Shown: positions 1 to 9,209 of the stretch, piece after piece
How positions within the stretch are numbered: position 1 is the stretch's first letter
How the letters are laid out: every line of letters starts with the position of its first letter
Assembly: GCF_006442965.1 (NCBI RefSeq)
Contig: NZ_VFWX01000015.1
Coordinates: forward strand, 62,001 to 126,000
Source: Mesorhizobium sp. CU3
GTDB taxonomy: Bacteria > Pseudomonadota > Alphaproteobacteria > Rhizobiales > Rhizobiaceae
Direction of reading: 5' to 3'
Length of the DNA stretch: 64,000 nt
Position numbers and translations under genes: made by a program
The notes under the pieces: model-generated
What the model was told of the DNA's origin: nothing
Databases searched by the model: none
Seen by the model: the letters and a program-made list of their open reading frames with translations, nothing else

Positions 1-508
1 GCGAAACAAGGTCCTGCGCAACCATCTTGGGCGATTGGCCTGTTGCGTCAGCCTTCGGCGGCTCGGCCAACATGTGGCGCAGCTTCTCGATGGTCGGCTG
101 CAGTCCGGGCGCATCCTCGCCGAAGGTCGACGCATCAACGACCTTGCCTTCCCGCATGGCGTGGATCGCATGGTTGGCGGCGTCGAGAATGTAGACCCGG
201 TTGTGGCCGTAGTAGGTATACATCCAGGTGCTGAGGTTTTCCTCGATCCAGGCCTGATTGCCCGCCCTCACATTGGTTACGGAATCATCCCAGACGGTCA
301 CGCTTTCCTGCTCGCGCTGGACTGCGGCAATCTGGTCCTTCAGACCATCGGCGATGAAAATCTTCTGTCGTTCGAGCGAAGTCTCGTCAGACTGGGCAGC
401 GGCGTAAAAGCCGAAACCGACGACGATCGCAAGCGCGAAAGCGGCAAGCGTCAGCACGGTCAGCGTGACCTGATGCGTCAACGGGCTGCTGTTCTGGCGT
501 GCGCTCAT
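1..508 (-). CDS. CHASE4-domain membrane sensor, N-terminal part (cut by window edge)
   Basis: Open frame starting at the ATG complementary to 506-508 and running off the left end (169 codons visible). Residues about 15-37 form one hydrophobic transmembrane helix (LTVLTLAAFALAIVVGF), followed by an extracytoplasmic segment with the CHASE4 pattern: V-W-D-D-S-V then W-I-E-E-N-L and Y-G-H-N-R-V-Y-I-L-D. In rhizobia this sensor domain is usually followed by a second helix and GGDEF/EAL domains, so a cyclic-di-GMP enzyme is the likely whole protein, but that part lies outside the window. It is divergent from xseA. The CHASE4 assignment is from remembered motif similarity; the output domain is inference. 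Confidence 0.7.
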   Translation of the reverse strand, partial: MSARQNSSPLTHQVTLTVLTLAAFALAIVVGFGFYAAAQSDETSLERQKIFIADGLKDQIAAVQREQESVTVWDDSVTNVRAGNQAWIEENLSTWMYTYYGHNRVYILDAANHAIHAMREGKVVDASTFGEDAPGLQPTIEKLRHMLAEPPKADATGQSPKMVAQDLVS

Positions 509-565
509 ACGTTCCCGGCCGGTTTACCTGCCACCAGTCAAAGCAAATCGGGCTTAAGATCGCGT

Positions 566-571
566 TATAAT
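566..571 (+). promoter_or_regulatory. TATAAT -10-like hexamer upstream of xseA
   Basis: A perfect TATAAT hexamer lies 56 bases before the chosen xseA start, in the AT-richest part of the 119-base divergent gap. No convincing -35 element is seen 16-18 bases upstream, so the promoter call is tentative. Confidence 0.3.
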
Positions 572-627
572 ATTAGCGAGGTTTGTCGCGGCTTGACGCG
601 GACCGAGAAGCGCTCCCCAATCGTCCA

Positions 628-2193
628 ATGAACGAAACTGCCAGCGAATCACGCAGCAACGCCACCGAATACACGGTGAGCGAGATTTCCGGCGCCCTGA
701 AGCGCACTGTCGAGGATGCCTTCGGCAATGTGCGGGTGCGCGGCGAAATCTCGGGCTATCGCGGACCGCACTCCTCCGGCCACGCCTATTTCGCGCTGAA
801 GGACGATCGCGCGCGTATCGACGCCGTGGTTTGGAAAACCACGATGGCACGCCTGAAATTCCGGCCCGAGGAGGGCATGGAGGTGATCGCCAGCGGCAAG
901 CTGACGACCTATCCCGGCAAATCCAACTATCAGATCGTCATCGACAATCTGGAGCCGGCCGGCGCCGGCGCGCTGATGGCGCTGCTCGAAGAGCGCAAGC
1001 GCCGGTTGCAGGCCGAAGGCCTGTTCGATGCCGGCCGCAAGCGCCGGCTGCCCTTCATGCCCAAGGTAATCGGCGTCGTCACCTCGCCAACGGGCTCGGT
1101 GATCCGCGACATCATCCACCGCATCAAGGACCGCTTTCCGCTCACCGTCCTGGTCTGGCCGGTCAGGGTGCAGGGCGACACGACCGCCAGAGAGGTGACG
1201 GCCGCGGTAAACGGCTTCAACGCCCTGCCCTGGGACGGCCCGATCCGCCAGCCCGACGTGCTGATCGTGGCGCGCGGCGGCGGCAGCCTCGAGGATCTGT
1301 GGGGCTTCAACGACGAAGGGCTGGCGCGCGCGGTAGCGGCCTCGGGCATCCCGGTGATCTCCGCCGTCGGCCACGAGACCGACTGGACGCTGATCGACTT
1401 CGTTTCAGACATGCGTGCACCGACGCCGACCGGTGCGGCCGAAATCGCCGTGCCGGTCCGGGCCGATCTGGAAGCGACTTTGGCGAGCCTAGGCGCAAGG
1501 CTGAGGGCCGCTATCTCGCGCAAGCTCGAGCGCAAGAGCCAGGCGGTGCGCGCCGCGGCGCGGGCCCTGCCCTCGCCCGACCAGTTGCTGGCGCTGCCGC
1601 GCCGCCGCTTCGATGACGCGACCAGCCGTCTCGGCCGCGGGCTGACGGTGAACATCGAGCGCAAGCGAGCGGCGCTGCAGCGGCAAAGGCTGACGCCGGC
1701 GACCTTGTCGCGGCGCCTCAACGAGGCGCGCACGCTGACCGGGCGCGACATAGCGCGGGCGCGCGCGGCGTTCTTCGCCATCGTGCGCGAGCGCCGCGCC
1801 CGCTTCCAGCGCAATTCGACGCGATTGTCGCCGGCGCCGATCGCCCGGCGGCAGAAGCTGCAGGCCGATGCGCTGGGCGGACTGTCGCGACGGCAGGACC
1901 AGGCGCTGGCGCGGCGGCTCGACCGGATGCGCGCGGCACTGACCCAGGCCGACCGGCTCCTCTCCACGCTGTCGCACAAGGCCGTGCTGGCGCGCGGCTT
2001 CGTGCTGGTCAAGGATGCCGACGGCGCGGTGATCAAGCGGGTCGAAGATGTGGCGCCGGGCGCCGCCTTGCAGCTCGAATTCGCCGACGGAACGGCGGAG
2101 GCCATCGCCACAGGCGGCGGCGCGCGGCCGAGGCTGGCCGCCAAGCCGTCGGCAAAGGCCAAGGAACCCGGCAAGCAAGGCTCGTTGTTCTGA
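628..2193 (+). CDS. xseA: Exodeoxyribonuclease VII large subunit
   Basis: Large subunit of exonuclease VII, which with XseB degrades single-stranded DNA from both ends. The 521-residue product has an N-terminal OB-fold (about 12-105: V-S-E-I-S-G-A-L-K, G-E-I-S-G-Y, G-H-A-Y-F-A-L-K-D), then the catalytic domain with G-V-V-T-S-P-T-G-S-V-I-R-D, A-R-G-G-G-S-L-E-D-L and A-V-G-H-E-T-D-W-T-L-I-D-F. A long Arg/Ala-rich coiled-coil region and a C-terminal A-R-G-F-V-L-V segment follow. The frame stays open upstream to a TTG at 583, but the ATG at 628 fits the usual family N terminus better; neither start has a strong Shine-Dalgarno sequence. The next gene begins one base after the stop. Confidence 0.95.
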   Translation: MNETASESRSNATEYTVSEISGALKRTVEDAFGNVRVRGEISGYRGPHSSGHAYFALKDDRARIDAVVWKTTMARLKFRPEEGMEVIASGKLTTYPGKSNYQIVIDNLEPAGAGALMALLEERKRRLQAEGLFDAGRKRRLPFMPKVIGVVTSPTGSVIRDIIHRIKDRFPLTVLVWPVRVQGDTTAREVTAAVNGFNALPWDGPIRQPDVLIVARGGGSLEDLWGFNDEGLARAVAASGIPVISAVGHETDWTLIDFVSDMRAPTPTGAAEIAVPVRADLEATLASLGARLRAAISRKLERKSQAVRAAARALPSPDQLLALPRRRFDDATSRLGRGLTVNIERKRAALQRQRLTPATLSRRLNEARTLTGRDIARARAAFFAIVRERRARFQRNSTRLSPAPIARRQKLQADALGGLSRRQDQALARRLDRMRAALTQADRLLSTLSHKAVLARGFVLVKDADGAVIKRVEDVAPGAALQLEFADGTAEAIATGGGARPRLAAKPSAKAKEPGKQGSLF

Positions 2194-2194
2194 G

Positions 2195-3313
2195 ATGAGC
2201 AGCCACGACCCGCATCTTCGTACGCCGTCCGGCAAGCTGCGCCTGCGCTCCTTCGGCATCGCGCTTGACGGCACGCCCGGCCGCTTCAACGCTATCACCG
2301 ACGTTCCGGGCGTTTCGGTCGGCTATACGACGCTGATTTCCGGCGACGGGCAGCTGCGGGTCGGCGCCGGCCCAGTGCGCACCGGCGTGACCGCAATCCT
2401 GCCGAGGCCGGTTCACGAGCTTGCGGCGCCGGTCTTCGCCGGCGTCTTCAGCCAGAACGGCAATGGCGAGCTGACGGGAACGCACATCATCGAGGAGACC
2501 GGCGCCTTCAACTTTCCGGTCACCATCACCAACACGCATTCCTGCGGCGTCACCCGCGACGCCACGCTGCGCTGGATGCACAAGGTGCTGCCGGCCGCGC
2601 TCGACACAGGCTGGGGTTTGCCGGTGGCGGCCGAGACCTATGACGGCTTCCTCAACGACATCAACGGCCATCATGTGAGCGCCGAGCACGTCGCGGCGGC
2701 CCTCGACGGAGCTGTCGGCGGCGCCATCGAGGAAGGCAGCGTCGGCGGCGGCACAGGCATGATCACCTTCGGCTTCAAGGCCGGATCCGGTACCGCTTCG
2801 CGCATCGTCGCGTGGCAGGACAGGCGCTACACACTCGGCGTGTTCGTGCAGGCGAATTTCGGCCAAAGGCGCAATTTCAGCGTCCGCGGCCGGCGCGTCG
2901 AAAAGGATTTCACCGAGCCGGCGATCCGCGAGGCCACGGCGCGCGCCGAAAAGGGCTCGATCATCGCGGCGGTTGCCACCGACGCGCCGTTCCTGCCGCA
3001 TCAGATGAAGCGGCTCGCCCGGCGCGTGCCGCTCGGCGTCGCTGCGACCGGCGGCTACGGCTATCACAGCTCGGGCGACATCTTTCTCGCTTTCTCGACC
3101 GCCAATCCGGAGGCGGCTCTGGCGCCTTCGGGCCATCTCGGGCGCGCGGAATTCATCCCGGATGTCGATATCGATCGGTTCTTCGACGCGGTGGTGCAAG
3201 GCGTGGAGGAAGCCATCCTCAACGCGCTCACAGCCAATGAGGACATGACGGGACGCGACGGCAATTTCGTGCCGGCGCTGCCAAAGTCGTGGCTGAAAGA
3301 GAAATTCGGCTAA
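2195..3313 (+). CDS. P1-family aminopeptidase (DmpA/BapA-like, autoprocessing)
   Basis: 372-residue member of the peptidase P1 family (L-aminopeptidase D-Ala-esterase/amidase; some members cleave beta-peptides). Family signatures: F-N-A-I-T-D-V-P-G-V near residue 30, the N-T-H-S-C-G-V-T-R-D segment, G-G-G-T-G-M, and the self-cleavage region K-G-S-I-I followed by A-T-D-A-P-F-L-P. By comparison with DmpA, cleavage before Ser255 would release a beta chain of 118 residues with Ser255 as its N-terminal nucleophile, close to DmpA's Ser250. The ATG at 2195 is chosen because it follows the xseA stop with one base between, implying cotranscription; the frame itself is open further upstream inside xseA. 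No signal peptide is visible, so a cytoplasmic location is likely. Confidence 0.9.
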   Translation: MSSHDPHLRTPSGKLRLRSFGIALDGTPGRFNAITDVPGVSVGYTTLISGDGQLRVGAGPVRTGVTAILPRPVHELAAPVFAGVFSQNGNGELTGTHIIEETGAFNFPVTITNTHSCGVTRDATLRWMHKVLPAALDTGWGLPVAAETYDGFLNDINGHHVSAEHVAAALDGAVGGAIEEGSVGGGTGMITFGFKAGSGTASRIVAWQDRRYTLGVFVQANFGQRRNFSVRGRRVEKDFTEPAIREATARAEKGSIIAAVATDAPFLPHQMKRLARRVPLGVAATGGYGYHSSGDIFLAFSTANPEAALAPSGHLGRAEFIPDVDIDRFFDAVVQGVEEAILNALTANEDMTGRDGNFVPALPKSWLKEKFG

Positions 3314-3330
3314 ATCGTTCTGGACGACAT

Positions 3331-3357
3331 ACCCGGCACCCAGGCTTTTTGCCGGGT
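3331..3357. terminator. Stem-loop between convergent genes (possible terminator)
   Basis: ACCCGGCA (3331-3338) pairs perfectly with TGCCGGGT (3350-3357) around an 11-base loop. It sits in the 51-base gap between the convergent P1 peptidase and DUF768-like genes. No uridine run follows on either strand, so intrinsic termination is uncertain. Confidence 0.4.
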
Positions 3358-3364
3358 CGGGATG

Positions 3365-3619
3365 CTACTCTGAAGGCCTGTCCGACTTGGCTTCGCGGCC
3401 GTTTTCCTCGGCGGCTTCCTCAAGGCGCGATGCGATCAGTTCCTGGATGTCGCCGACCTCTTCCTGGATGTCTTCCAAAAGGATACCCGCTTCCGCGGCC
3501 TTGGCGCAGCATTCCTTGGCCAGATTCTCGGCCTGCTCGTCGATCTTGATGGGCGCGTGCTGGCACTGGACCTTTTCGCCGATCCAACCGCGCAAGAACT
3601 CGATCGCGTGTTCACTCAT
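3365..3619 (-). CDS. Small DUF768-like protein
   Basis: 84-residue acidic protein beginning MSEHAIEFLRGWIGEKV. The N-terminal pattern (short start, then F-L-x-x-W-I) and the helical, Glu-rich remainder resemble DUF768 proteins, a small family abundant in Mesorhizobium with no known function. It has two adjacent cysteines (C-C-A-K) and no signal or membrane segment. The ATG at 3619 is preceded on the minus strand by an A/G-rich stretch (GGGAAAAG). It is convergent with the P1 peptidase. The DUF768 name is a recollection; that it is a real small gene is more secure than its family. Confidence 0.6.
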   Translation of the reverse strand: MSEHAIEFLRGWIGEKVQCQHAPIKIDEQAENLAKECCAKAAEAGILLEDIQEEVGDIQELIASRLEEAAEENGREAKSDRPSE

Positions 3620-4181
3620 GCTGGTCTTTTCCCTAACGGCAACGCCGATTGGTAATCATAAACGCCTGAGCCCCGCACAGGATGCATGCTTCCATTCGAA
3701 CCGAGTCGGCCTCACCCGGCAAGTCATCTTGCCGAATGTCCGCAGCGCCAGGGAAATGGGAAAAAATGAGGGGCACGTTCCGTTTGTCGAAGATGTACCT
3801 ATGCTGGATCGTTCAGAACCCAGCGTCATTGTTTCTATTCGCTTTTTTCCGGTTTTTCAGGCCGATTCCCGTCATGACACGCGAAGCATATCTACGGCGA
3901 ATTAGCCGCCACACGCAAGCGTGAGATGCGCAAGGCCGCCGCTATATAGTGATATCCTCATCCAATGTCGACTCCGTGCGGCAGGCTGCTTCTTTCCGCC
4001 GCGCCGACCAAGCCGATTAGACCTATCAAGCAGTGTTGAACCGGCGTTTCACCAGGCCTAGGCGCAACGACGATATTGGCCCTTGAACCGCCAAGTTTGT
4101 GGCGCTTAACATCGCGCTGTCTCAACTGAGTCTCGTTTCATTCGTCCGGGCTAATGCACGGATCGAGTTGGATATTTTCCT
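3620..4181. other. 562-base intergenic region with no convincing gene
   Basis: The region separates the DUF768-like gene from the ABC exporter operon, divergently. Short open frames (for example 3682-3924) have no family features and composition unlike neighbours. An AT-rich patch CTATATAGTGATATC (near 3940-3956) and CTTGAA (4082-4087) could be promoter elements for the exporter, but spacing to a partner hexamer is not convincing. Confidence 0.5.
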
Positions 4182-6044
4182 GTGCATAAGGATGCAAAAG
4201 GCAACGCGCCGGAGCGTGGCGGGTCGTTTGCCCACGTGGCGGAAGCCTCCTGGGGCAAGGGCGTCAGCACGCTCATCCGCATCATGCGCATGACGCTGCG
4301 CCATCCCTGGCAGGTCACTATCACCATCGTCTCGACCTTCATTGCCGCTACGCTGCAGCTTTTCATCCCGCGCCTTCTCGGTCGCGCCATCGACCAGGCG
4401 CAGGGCGTGATGGCTGCCGGCGGCGGCGCGGTGGCGGAGCAGGCGCTGTGGACCACGGCGCTGACCCTGTTGGTGGTCAGCATCCTGCGCGGCCTCTTCA
4501 CCATGGCGCAGAATTATTATGGCGAGGCGGTCGGCCACCACACCGGCTATGAGCTCAGGCTCGCCTTCTACGAAAAGATCCAGCGGCTGAGCTTTTCCTT
4601 CCACGACAAGGTCCATACCGGCGATCTGATCACGCTCGGCCTGCTCGATCTCGACGGCGTGCGCATGTTCTTTGCCACAGGTGTGCTGCGCGTGGTGCTG
4701 CTCAGCGTGCTGATCGGTGTCGGCGCGTATCTGTTGATCAGCACCGATCTGGTGCTCGGGCTGCTAAGCCTGAGTTTCGTGCCCTTCGTCGCCTGGCGAT
4801 CCTCGGTCACGCAGCTCAGGTTGCGCAGCACCTGGCTGACGCTGCAGGAGCGGCTGTCGGTGCTGAGCCGGGTGATGGACGAGAATCTCGGCGGTATCCG
4901 CGTCGTGCGCGCCTTCGCGGCGCAGCGCCATGAGCTGGCGAAATTCGACCGTGCCAAGCGCTCGGCGCTGGAGCTTGCCAATGAGCGCGTCGACATCCGC
5001 GTCGCCAACACCAGCGCGATGAACTTCTCCTTCCTCGCCGCCATGGGGCTGGTGCTGTGGTTCGGCGGCCAGAAGGTGATCGCGGGTGAGATCAGCGTCG
5101 GCACGCTGGCGCAGTTCCTCACCTTCATGACCATCCTGCAGATGCCGGTGCGACAGCTCGGCCTGATGGTCAATTCCTTCGCCCGCGCCTCGACTTGCGG
5201 CACGCGGCTGTTCGAGCTGCTCGACACCGAGCTCGACATCGAGGACGCGCCGGACGCGAAAGACCTCGTGGTTAACGACGGCGTGCTGCGCTTCGACGAT
5301 GTCGGCTTTCGTTACGACGGCGCGGGCGGGCGGCCGGCGCTGTCCGGCATTTCCTTCGAGGCGAAGCCCGGCGAAACCATCGGCATCGTCGGCCCGCCGG
5401 GCAGCGGCAAGTCGACGATCGCGCATCTGATCCCGCGCTTCTACGATGCGACCTCGGGTGCGATCACCATCGATGGGCAGGATATAAGCAAGGTCACGCT
5501 GCGCTCGCTGCGCAAGGCGGTGGGCATCGTGCAGCAGGATGCGTTCCTGTTCACCACCTCGATCGAGAACAACATCGCCTACGGCAATCCCTGGGCGCGC
5601 GAAACCCGCATCGAGCGCGCCGCCGAATACGCGCAGTTGCACAACTATATCATCGGGCTGCCGACCGGCTACACGACCATCGTCGGCGAGCGCGGCGCCT
5701 CGCTGTCCGGTGGCCAGCGGCAGCGCCTGACCATTGCCCGCAGCCTGATGCTCAGGCCATCCGTGCTGATCTTCGACGATTCCACGGCGGCGGTCGACGC
5801 CGGCACCGAACAGCGCATCCGCGCAGCGATGAAGCGCTTCGCCAGGGACCGCGTCACGCTCATCATCTCGCACCGGCTGAGCTCTTTGATGCATGCCGAC
5901 CAGATCCTGTTCATCGAAAGCGGCCGCATCGTCGAGCGCGGCACGCATGAGGAACTGCTTGCTCTGGGCGGGCGCTATCATGCGCTGCACGATTTGCAGC
6001 TCCGGCCGGAAGACGAGCGGGCCGCCGCGCAAGGAGCCGCCTGA
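4182..6044 (+). CDS. ABC exporter half-transporter, degenerate-site subunit
   Basis: 620-residue type IV ABC half-transporter: six-helix membrane domain (about 35-320) fused to an ATPase domain (about 360-605). Walker A is G-P-P-G-S-G-K-S at 404-411, the signature L-S-G-G-Q at 508-512, and the H-loop I-S-H-R-L follows. Walker B reads L-I-F-D-D, so the catalytic Glu is Asp at residue 533; such a subunit normally cannot hydrolyse ATP at its own site. It overlaps the second half-transporter by one base (TGATG), so the two very likely form a heterodimer exporting lipids, drugs or peptides; the cargo cannot be read from sequence. The start is GTG without a clear Shine-Dalgarno sequence; the first ATG is 34 codons later, inside conserved sequence. 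Confidence 0.9.
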   Translation: MHKDAKGNAPERGGSFAHVAEASWGKGVSTLIRIMRMTLRHPWQVTITIVSTFIAATLQLFIPRLLGRAIDQAQGVMAAGGGAVAEQALWTTALTLLVVSILRGLFTMAQNYYGEAVGHHTGYELRLAFYEKIQRLSFSFHDKVHTGDLITLGLLDLDGVRMFFATGVLRVVLLSVLIGVGAYLLISTDLVLGLLSLSFVPFVAWRSSVTQLRLRSTWLTLQERLSVLSRVMDENLGGIRVVRAFAAQRHELAKFDRAKRSALELANERVDIRVANTSAMNFSFLAAMGLVLWFGGQKVIAGEISVGTLAQFLTFMTILQMPVRQLGLMVNSFARASTCGTRLFELLDTELDIEDAPDAKDLVVNDGVLRFDDVGFRYDGAGGRPALSGISFEAKPGETIGIVGPPGSGKSTIAHLIPRFYDATSGAITIDGQDISKVTLRSLRKAVGIVQQDAFLFTTSIENNIAYGNPWARETRIERAAEYAQLHNYIIGLPTGYTTIVGERGASLSGGQRQRLTIARSLMLRPSVLIFDDSTAAVDAGTEQRIRAAMKRFARDRVTLIISHRLSSLMHADQILFIESGRIVERGTHEELLALGGRYHALHDLQLRPEDERAAAQGAA

Positions 6045-7936
6045 TGTCGACGACTAACGACGACGAGGACGAAGACACCAGCGGCCGCCCGACCAAGGCC
6101 GTGGTCGGCTCGCATCGCGACGAGGAAGAGGTTTTTGGCAAGGTCTACGACCCGCGCATCGTGCGGCGCATCTGGAGCTTCGTCGCACCTTATCGGGCCA
6201 GGATCTTCCTCTCGGTCGCGGCCGTGCTGGTGTTCACGCTGACGCAGCTGGCGATCCCGCTGGTCATCCGCTACGCCATCGACCATGGCATGGCTCCGGG
6301 CAGGATAGATCGCTCTATCATGGCATGGACGACCGCAATCTTCGCCGCGATCATCCTAGTCAACTACGGTGCCAGCTATGTGCAGGAAAGCGTTGTCGGC
6401 AAGGTCGCCGAAAACGTCCTCTCCGACCTGCGCCGCGCCATGTTCAGCCACTTGCAGCGCGTCTCGCTGAGCTTCATGGACAAGACCGAGGTAGGTCGGC
6501 TGATGTCGCGCCTGCAGGGCGACGTCAATTCGATGCAGGAGTTCCTCGAGACTTCGGTGATGTCGGTCGGCGATATCGTGCTGTTGTTCGGCATCGTCAC
6601 CGTGCTGCTTTGGCTCGATTTCCGGCTCGGACTGCTGACGCTCTCGACCATGCCGGCGCTTTTTGTCGTGCGCCTGTTCTGGCTGCCGCGCGCCAAGGTC
6701 GCCTTCATGGCCGCGCATGAGACCAACTCGATCGCCAACGGAGCGCTGGCCGAAGGCATCCACGGCGTGCGCACCGTGCAGAGCCTGGAGCGCCAGCACG
6801 TCAATTTCGATCTCTATGACGAGAAGGTGCTGGCCAATCTACGCGCGCATCTCCGATCAGCCAGGTATGCGCAGGTGATGGTGCCGATCGTCGACACGCT
6901 GACCGGCATCGCCATGGCGACGGTCATCGTGGTCGGCGGCTCGATGGTGCTGTCGCACCGGCTCGATGTCGGCGTGATGGTGGCGTTCCTGTTCTACATC
7001 CAGCGTTTCTTCGACCCGATCCGCTCGCTCACCATGCAGTATAGCGTCATGCAGCGCGCCATGGCTTCGGGCCAGCGCATCTCCGAAGTGCTCGACGTGC
7101 CGATCGAGGTCAACGACCGGGAAGGCGCGGTGGCGCTGTCCAGCGACACCGACGGCTCGGTCGAATTCAGGAACGTCACCTTCGGCTACCGGCAGAACCT
7201 GCCGGTGCTGAAGAACGTCTCTTTCCGCGTCAATCCGGGCGAGACAGTCGCGCTTGTCGGCCCGACCGGTTCAGGCAAATCGAGTTCGATGGCGCTGGTG
7301 CACCGCTTCTACGATGTCTGGTCGGGGCAGGTGCTGGTCGGCGGGCACGACGTGCGCGACCTGACGCAGGATTCGCTCGGCGAACAAGTGGCGATGGTGT
7401 TGCAGGAGCCGTTCCTGTTCTCCGGAACGGTGTTGGAGAACATCCGTTACCACAAGACCGGCGCTAGCCGTGAAGAGGTGGTACGGGCCGCGCAGGCCGT
7501 CGGCGCGCATGACTTCATCATGGAACTGCCGGACGGCTACGGCACCGAGCTCGAGCAGCGCGGCGGCAATCTCTCGCTCGGACAGCGCCAGCTGATCAGT
7601 TTTGCACGCGCGCTGGTGGCCGACGCCAAGATCCTGGTGCTCGACGAGGCAACGGCGAGCATCGATTCCTACACCGAGATGCTGATCCAGAAGGCGCTGA
7701 TCAAGCTCCTGGAGGGGCGGACCGGGCTGGTCATTGCCCATCGGCTCGCCACCATCCGCGGCGCCGACCGCATCATCGTGCTGCAGAATGGCGAGATCGT
7801 CGAAAGCGGCAACCACGCGCAGTTGATGCAGCGCAAAGGCCTTTACGCGCGCCTCTACAATATGAACTACTCCTCGTTCGACGACATTGCGGCTGACGAG
7901 ATCGAAAAGGATGCAGCGGTCGGCAAGGCGACCTGA
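6044..7936 (+). CDS. ABC exporter half-transporter, catalytic subunit
   Basis: 630-residue partner of the preceding gene. The N-terminal 45 residues are highly acidic (D-D-E-D-E-D), then comes a six-helix membrane domain (about 50-345) and an ATPase domain (about 380-620). Walker A is G-P-T-G-S-G-K-S, Walker B V-L-D-E-A-T-A with an intact Glu, and the signature is L-S-L-G-Q, deviating from L-S-G-G-Q. This complements the partner: its own Walker site pairs with the partner's canonical signature, while its altered signature faces the partner's Asp-containing Walker B. The start ATG overlaps the upstream stop and has AAGGAG at 6031-6036. The final gene of the pair, convergent with the oxidoreductase. 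Confidence 0.93.
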   Translation: MSTTNDDEDEDTSGRPTKAVVGSHRDEEEVFGKVYDPRIVRRIWSFVAPYRARIFLSVAAVLVFTLTQLAIPLVIRYAIDHGMAPGRIDRSIMAWTTAIFAAIILVNYGASYVQESVVGKVAENVLSDLRRAMFSHLQRVSLSFMDKTEVGRLMSRLQGDVNSMQEFLETSVMSVGDIVLLFGIVTVLLWLDFRLGLLTLSTMPALFVVRLFWLPRAKVAFMAAHETNSIANGALAEGIHGVRTVQSLERQHVNFDLYDEKVLANLRAHLRSARYAQVMVPIVDTLTGIAMATVIVVGGSMVLSHRLDVGVMVAFLFYIQRFFDPIRSLTMQYSVMQRAMASGQRISEVLDVPIEVNDREGAVALSSDTDGSVEFRNVTFGYRQNLPVLKNVSFRVNPGETVALVGPTGSGKSSSMALVHRFYDVWSGQVLVGGHDVRDLTQDSLGEQVAMVLQEPFLFSGTVLENIRYHKTGASREEVVRAAQAVGAHDFIMELPDGYGTELEQRGGNLSLGQRQLISFARALVADAKILVLDEATASIDSYTEMLIQKALIKLLEGRTGLVIAHRLATIRGADRIIVLQNGEIVESGNHAQLMQRKGLYARLYNMNYSSFDDIAADEIEKDAAVGKAT

Positions 7937-7982
7937 GGGATACGGGTGGGCATTATCGGCCGGTCTTGGTATCCGATACGCC

Positions 7983-9200
7983 TCAGATCACTGCCTCTTC
8001 GAGGAACGGCTCGTTGCGCGGGACGCGCTCGTAGCAGAAGGGCGACAGGTCGAGCGTCTGGAAGGCGCCGTGAATGATCAGCTCCGACACCGCACGGCCG
8101 ACGGCCGGCGACTGCTGCAGCCCGTGGCCCGAGAAGCCGTTGGCGAACATGAAGTTCGTCACCTCGGGGTGGAAGCCGACGATGCCGTTGTGGTCGAGCA
8201 TGTTGTATTCGTAGTGACCGGTCCAACTCGTCTGGACTTTTAGCGCGTCGAAGGCCGGAATGCGGTGCCAGAGCGCCGGCCAGATATAGTCGTCGAACTC
8301 CTCGAAATGCATTTCGAAGTCGTCATAGTCGGCCGGCCCGTCGCCCTGCGGCGTGTTGCCGGTGAGGAACAGCTCGCCTTCCGGACGCACGAAGGTGCCG
8401 GAGAGATCGATGACGTTGGGCATGCGGCCCGGGATCGGATTAGCGCTGGCGAAGACGAAGCTGTAGCGTTTGTAGGGCGCGACCGGAATGGACAGCCCGG
8501 CCATGGCGGCGACCTGCTGCGCGCGCGGACCCGCCGCGTTGACCAGCGTGCCGCAGGCAACCGTCTCGCCCGTCGCGAGGCGGACCGAGACGACCCGGCC
8601 GTCGGCGAGGTCCAGCGCCGTCACGGCATTGTCGATATATTCGACGCCGCTGGCACGGGCGGCGCGGCGGAAGCCGTTCAGCAAGCCCATGGAATCGAAC
8701 CAGCCTTCTTCGCGTGAACCCCAGGAGCCGCCGCCGAGATCCTCGACATTGAGCCAGGGGAAACGCTCCTTCAACGGACCCGGCTCGAGGAAGACGGTGT
8801 GGGCGCCGAGGCTGCGCTGCAGCTCGACGCGTTCGCGCGCCGCTTCCACGCCTTCGGGCGAGCAGCAATAGAGATAGCCGTGTTCCTTGAAGCCGAGATC
8901 GGGCGCCGGCTCGTCCTTGTAGAAGGGCGCCATCCGCTCCGCAAAACCACGGATGATCTCGATGCCGAACTGGCTGATCTTCACATTGATCGGATTGGAA
9001 TATTGCTGGCGGATGGCGCTGGTCGAGAGCGCGGTGGACGAGAAGGTGTAGCTCGAGTCGCGTTCGACGACGAGGATCGAGACCTTGTCGCCAAGCGCCT
9101 GGCTCAGCCAGTAGGCCGTCGAGGAACCGACGACGGCGCCGCCGACGATGACGATGTCATAGGCGTTGCGCGACGGGGCTTTGTAGGGAGGGATCGGCAT
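7983..9200 (-). CDS. FAD-dependent amine/amino-acid oxidoreductase (DAO family)
   Basis: 405-residue flavoprotein of the D-amino-acid oxidase/sarcosine oxidase superfamily. The N-terminal Rossmann motif is I-V-I-V-G-G-A-V-V-G-S-S-T-A (residues 16-29) with V-V-E-R-D at the end of the second strand; the C-terminal N-G-F-S-G-H-G-L-Q-Q-S-P-A-V-G-R is the family's FAD-closing segment. Such enzymes oxidise amines, N-methyl amino acids or imino acids to imines with release of peroxide, or pass electrons on. No signal peptide. It lies 9 bases downstream of the aldolase gene in the same operon; the RidA protein nearby would fit imine products. Substrate unknown. Confidence 0.85.
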   Translation of the reverse strand: MPIPPYKAPSRNAYDIVIVGGAVVGSSTAYWLSQALGDKVSILVVERDSSYTFSSTALSTSAIRQQYSNPINVKISQFGIEIIRGFAERMAPFYKDEPAPDLGFKEHGYLYCCSPEGVEAARERVELQRSLGAHTVFLEPGPLKERFPWLNVEDLGGGSWGSREEGWFDSMGLLNGFRRAARASGVEYIDNAVTALDLADGRVVSVRLATGETVACGTLVNAAGPRAQQVAAMAGLSIPVAPYKRYSFVFASANPIPGRMPNVIDLSGTFVRPEGELFLTGNTPQGDGPADYDDFEMHFEEFDDYIWPALWHRIPAFDALKVQTSWTGHYEYNMLDHNGIVGFHPEVTNFMFANGFSGHGLQQSPAVGRAVSELIIHGAFQTLDLSPFCYERVPRNEPFLEEAVI

Positions 9201-9209
9201 TACGTTTTC

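Noticed and set aside
3682..3924. Plus-strand small gene in the gap before the ABC exporter
   Set aside because: No ribosome binding site, no homologous features and composition unlike neighbouring genes.
7938..7974. GGATAC/GTATCC inverted repeat as terminator after the ABC exporter
   Set aside because: Only six pairs with a 25-base loop and no uridine run.
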